In this document: one piece after another, positions 24,563-26,842 of the stretch
How positions within the stretch are numbered: position 1 is the stretch's first letter
Layout of the letters: every line of letters starts with the position of its first letter
Assembly (NCBI GenBank): GCA_948875265.1
Contig: CAQRYF010000008.1
Coordinates: 839 to 27,680, forward strand
Origin: an uncultured Clostridia bacterium
GTDB lineage: Bacteria > Bacillota > Clostridia > TANB77 > CAG-508
Direction: 5' to 3'
DNA length: 26,842 nucleotides
Translations under genes and position numbers: made by a program
Notes under the pieces: model-generated
Told to the model about the DNA's origin: nothing
The model's database searches: none
What the model saw: the letters and a program-made list of their open reading frames with translations, nothing else

Positions 24563-24716
24563 TCTGTTTGATTCATAAAATCCTTTTACTCCCCAACTTT
24601 TCGTGCTTTTAAATTCTTATTAGTATTATTTCTAAACTAATCTATTAATTTTTGAAAAATCTTTATTTTTCAGTATTTTTCAAAAAATTGCGGTTATAAT
24701 ATATAACTTCCTATAA

Positions 24717-25712
24717 TTATTTTAATTTTTTTATGTCTTCTCCCATTATTTCTAAGTAATCTTTCTCAGCTTGTGTTAAATGAGTTTTCATATATTTATC
24801 ATATTCTTCATGTGCTTTCTCTAAAGCTTTTTCATGAGATATTTTTCCTGCTCCTTCTAATATTTCTTTATGTGTCATTGTCAAAAATCCATCTAGTTCT
24901 TTTATCCAATCTTTCATTGTCATAGGTTGCATATTTAAAGCATTAATTTCTGCTACATCTAAATATGCAGATACCATTCTATTTAATAAATCTAATTCTT
25001 TTTCCGATAAATAATTTTTTGCGATTTCTGTTTCTGCTTTTGTAGGACTATTTCCTTTAAAATTAGTTAAACCAATATTCTCTTTTTCACTATCTACCCT
25101 GTTGAAAATTACTTCTGCTGCTGTATTTCCATGAACTGCATAATGCATCTTGTTTTGAACAGTTTTAAAAAATTCTTTTGTTTTTTCATCTCTTGCATCA
25201 TAGTCAACACTTGTAGCGTAAATATCTAATACTTTTCTCCAAAATACCTTTTCTGATGAACGAATATCTCTAATTTTTTCTAATACTTCTTCGAAATACA
25301 CTCCTCCACCATTATTTTTAAATCTATCCACATTCAAATTATATCCTTTAATTAGATATTCTTTTATTAATTTATTTGCCCATATTCTAAATTGAGTACC
25401 ACGAATTGACTTTACACGATATCCAACTGATATAATTAAATCTAAATTATAAAATTTTGTCTTATAATTTTTACCATCTTTAGCAGTTAGTAAGGATTCC
25501 TTACTAACTGAATTTTCTTCTAATTCTCCTTCTTCAAAAATGTTTTTTATATGTATTGTTATATTATTTCTCGTTGTATTAAATAACTCAGCCATAGCAT
25601 TTTGTGTAAGCCAAACATTTTCATCTTCAAGCCTAACTTCTATTTTAACTTGTCCATCATCAGTTGTATATATTATAATTTCATTATTGTTTTCGAATAA
25701 TTTATCTATCAA
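24717..25712 (-). CDS. RhuM family protein
   Basis: 331 residues with the RhuM layout: an N-terminal winged-helix-like part with VWLTQNAMAELFNTTRNNI (about 33-51), HIKNIFEEGEL, FYNLDLIISVGYRVKS and TQFRIWANKLIKEYLIKGY. A middle region FKTVQNKMHYAVHGNTAAEV follows, then a C-terminal Fic/DOC-like helical part (LNRMVSAYLDVAEINA, HEKALEKAHEEYDKY). The family was named for a Salmonella pathogenicity-island gene; it occurs in genomic islands and defence or toxin contexts, and its activity is unknown. TTG 25712 follows AAGGAGGG. It stands alone with no partner antitoxin visible, which marks the right end as accessory. Confidence 0.92.
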   Translation of the reverse strand: MIDKLFENNNEIIIYTTDDGQVKIEVRLEDENVWLTQNAMAELFNTTRNNITIHIKNIFEEGELEENSVSKESLLTAKDGKNYKTKFYNLDLIISVGYRVKSIRGTQFRIWANKLIKEYLIKGYNLNVDRFKNNGGGVYFEEVLEKIRDIRSSEKVFWRKVLDIYATSVDYDARDEKTKEFFKTVQNKMHYAVHGNTAAEVIFNRVDSEKENIGLTNFKGNSPTKAETEIAKNYLSEKELDLLNRMVSAYLDVAEINALNMQPMTMKDWIKELDGFLTMTHKEILEGAGKISHEKALEKAHEEYDKYMKTHLTQAEKDYLEIMGEDIKKLK

Positions 25713-25809
25713 ATTTTTCCCTCCTTTTTTTATAAGTCTTTTTCCTTTTCTCTCCCATATAACTTGTAATTTAACTTTATATTTATACTAGAATTAGATT
25801 TACAAATTA

Positions 25810-26325
25810 TTAATCTATAGATATAAGCATTCTAAGTTCCTCTATAGTAATTAACTCTCCTTTATTATATCCTTTCTGGTATTTAGTTTCTGGAATATCT
25901 ACATTTATTGTTACCCAACCATCTGAACCATTTTGTTTTGCTACATCTATTACCTCTTGAGGCCAAGTCAGTTTTCCAACTTTTGTAACTTTCTCTACCC
26001 ATTCAGTACTTCCCCAATATGTAGTATTACTTTGTACTTGTATATATTTGTATTCTCCATTTATCATATATAAATAAGTATAATTTACCATTTCGCCTAC
26101 ACCACCACTAAGTACTGCATAATAGTTATCTTCAATCTTAACATTATCATATTTATGTTTATTTATAAAAGGTATTAAAGCACTTAATGCTATTACAACT
26201 ACTGCAATTATAGTTAATATAATAAACAATTTCTTTTTGGAAATTTTAATAGATTTCACTTTTAATTTTGTTACAAAAAATACAATGACTAATACCAATA
26301 TAATTAATATCAATAATAGAATCAT
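25810..26325 (-). CDS. Two-TM protein of unknown function
   Basis: 171 residues: membrane segments at about 2-19 and 33-53 separated by a Lys-rich loop, then an outer domain of about 115 residues with many aromatic strands (NYYAVLSGGVGEMVNYTYLY, YIQVQSNTTYWGSTEW, DGWVTINVDIP). No family was recognised. ATG 26325 overlaps the GNAT stop as ATGA, with GGGGG upstream, so it is translationally coupled to the acetyltransferase gene. Confidence 0.7.
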   Translation of the reverse strand: MILLLILIILVLVIVFFVTKLKVKSIKISKKKLFIILTIIAVVVIALSALIPFINKHKYDNVKIEDNYYAVLSGGVGEMVNYTYLYMINGEYKYIQVQSNTTYWGSTEWVEKVTKVGKLTWPQEVIDVAKQNGSDGWVTINVDIPETKYQKGYNKGELITIEELRMLISID

Positions 26326-26842
26326 ATTATTACCCCCTCTATATTACACAAATTACTATTTATCTTCTTTAAATCCTTTGAATAATAATACATGTCTGTG
26401 CAATGTAAATCTCCATCCCATATCTCTTCATCATAATTATCTACAAAGAAATTTTTTATTGTTTTCTCATATTTATCAAAACCTTGTTTTACATAGAATG
26501 CAATATTATTTTCTGTCGTTCCTACTATCATTTTATTATATTTTTGTTTATAGTTATCGAATAAATACTTTATCATTTTTTTACCATAGCCTTGTCCACG
26601 ATGTTTTTCTACTGTTGCTATGTTTTTTAGCTCTATGCTATCATCATCCGCTTTAGTTACTACTGCTACACATGCTACTTCTTCCTTATATGTTAATACA
26701 AATAATTCTCCCTTTTTTAAATAGTCCTGTATAATCTCTTTACTTGGATCTGCTTCTAATAATAAATCCAAATATTGTTCTTTATTCTCTTTTTCTTTCT
26801 TTATTATAATGTTTCTTTTTACTGGTAAGAATTCAAAATTGG
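26322..26842 (-). CDS. GNAT N-acetyltransferase, 5' end outside the window
   Basis: Acetyl-CoA dependent acetyltransferase. The core shows LFVLTYKEEVACVAVV, then ELKNIATVEKHRGQGYGKKM with the acetyl-CoA P-loop (RGQGYGK), IVGTTENNIAFYVKQGF and a late FFVDNYDEEIWDGDLHC. An internal TTG (26771) could start it, but the frame stays open to the window edge with plausible family sequence (FEFLPVKRNIIIK, then KEQYLDLLLEADPSK), so the start is probably beyond the window. The substrate is unknown. It is coupled to the following two-TM protein gene. Confidence 0.88.
   Translation of the reverse strand, partial: NFEFLPVKRNIIIKKEKENKEQYLDLLLEADPSKEIIQDYLKKGELFVLTYKEEVACVAVVTKADDDSIELKNIATVEKHRGQGYGKKMIKYLFDNYKQKYNKMIVGTTENNIAFYVKQGFDKYEKTIKNFFVDNYDEEIWDGDLHCTDMYYYSKDLKKINSNLCNIEGVII

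Noticed and set aside
24652..24683. Terminator after rhuM
   Set aside because: The inverted repeat pairs only AT-rich bases and is followed by A rather than T on the minus strand.
26237..26656. 139-codon plus-strand frame across the GNAT and two-TM genes
   Set aside because: Antisense to two well-supported coupled genes, low-complexity composition, no ribosome site.

Overview
This is a 26.8 kb stretch of a very AT-rich, spore-forming Bacillota (Clostridia-type) chromosome. Evidence for the lineage is GAGGTGA/AGGAGG ribosome sites, frequent TTG starts, Arg written mostly as AGA, and clostridial and spore genes: sleB, dpaA (spoVFA), ylbJ and a CD1247-like zinc-ribbon gene next to efp. There are no rRNA or tRNA genes, CRISPR arrays or intact insertion sequences. 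Nearly all genes are on the minus strand; an M23 peptidase gene (left edge) and ylbJ with a small partner (13.0-14.4 kb) are on plus.

Layout. 0.1-0.7 kb: M23 peptidase that seems to start at ATT. 0.8-4.3 kb (minus): yqeG, A24 prepilin peptidase, M24 aminopeptidase, efp, zinc-ribbon protein. 4.4-5.2 kb: palindromic repeats and sleB, which needs one +1 frameshift. 5.2-5.8 kb: decayed RelE/ParE-type toxin with its antitoxin. 5.8-12.1 kb (minus): murB, yvcK, a glycogen-debranching-type glucosidase, a membrane protein and holA. 12.2-15.2 kb: two internally repetitive genes (45/90-bp coiled-coil repeats; four 57-residue winged-helix-like repeats) on either side of ylbJ. 15.3-18.4 kb (minus): TPR membrane protein, dpaA and uppP; the first two each need one +1 frameshift. 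18.5-21.8 kb: polA and a lytic transglycosylase. 21.9-26.8 kb: accessory genes (GT-C-like membrane protein, HAD phosphatase, RhuM, two-TM protein, edge-truncated GNAT).

Main result. sleB, dpaA and the TPR gene are each split by a single-base +1 frame change. In all three the break is exactly at an in-frame CGG codon followed by A, and skipping the C (reading GGA, Gly) restores a full-length protein. By eye, in-frame CGG occurs only once more in a convincing gene here, at codon 11 of the winged-helix repeat gene, while about nineteen CGG trinucleotides occur out of frame inside genes. This suggests that CGG is a poorly read or unassigned codon at which ribosomes shift +1, or that CGGA is read as a quadruplet Gly codon. 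Two of the three genes act in spore formation or germination. Independent decay or sequence error is the competing explanation, but neither naturally gives the same insertion at the same codon three times.
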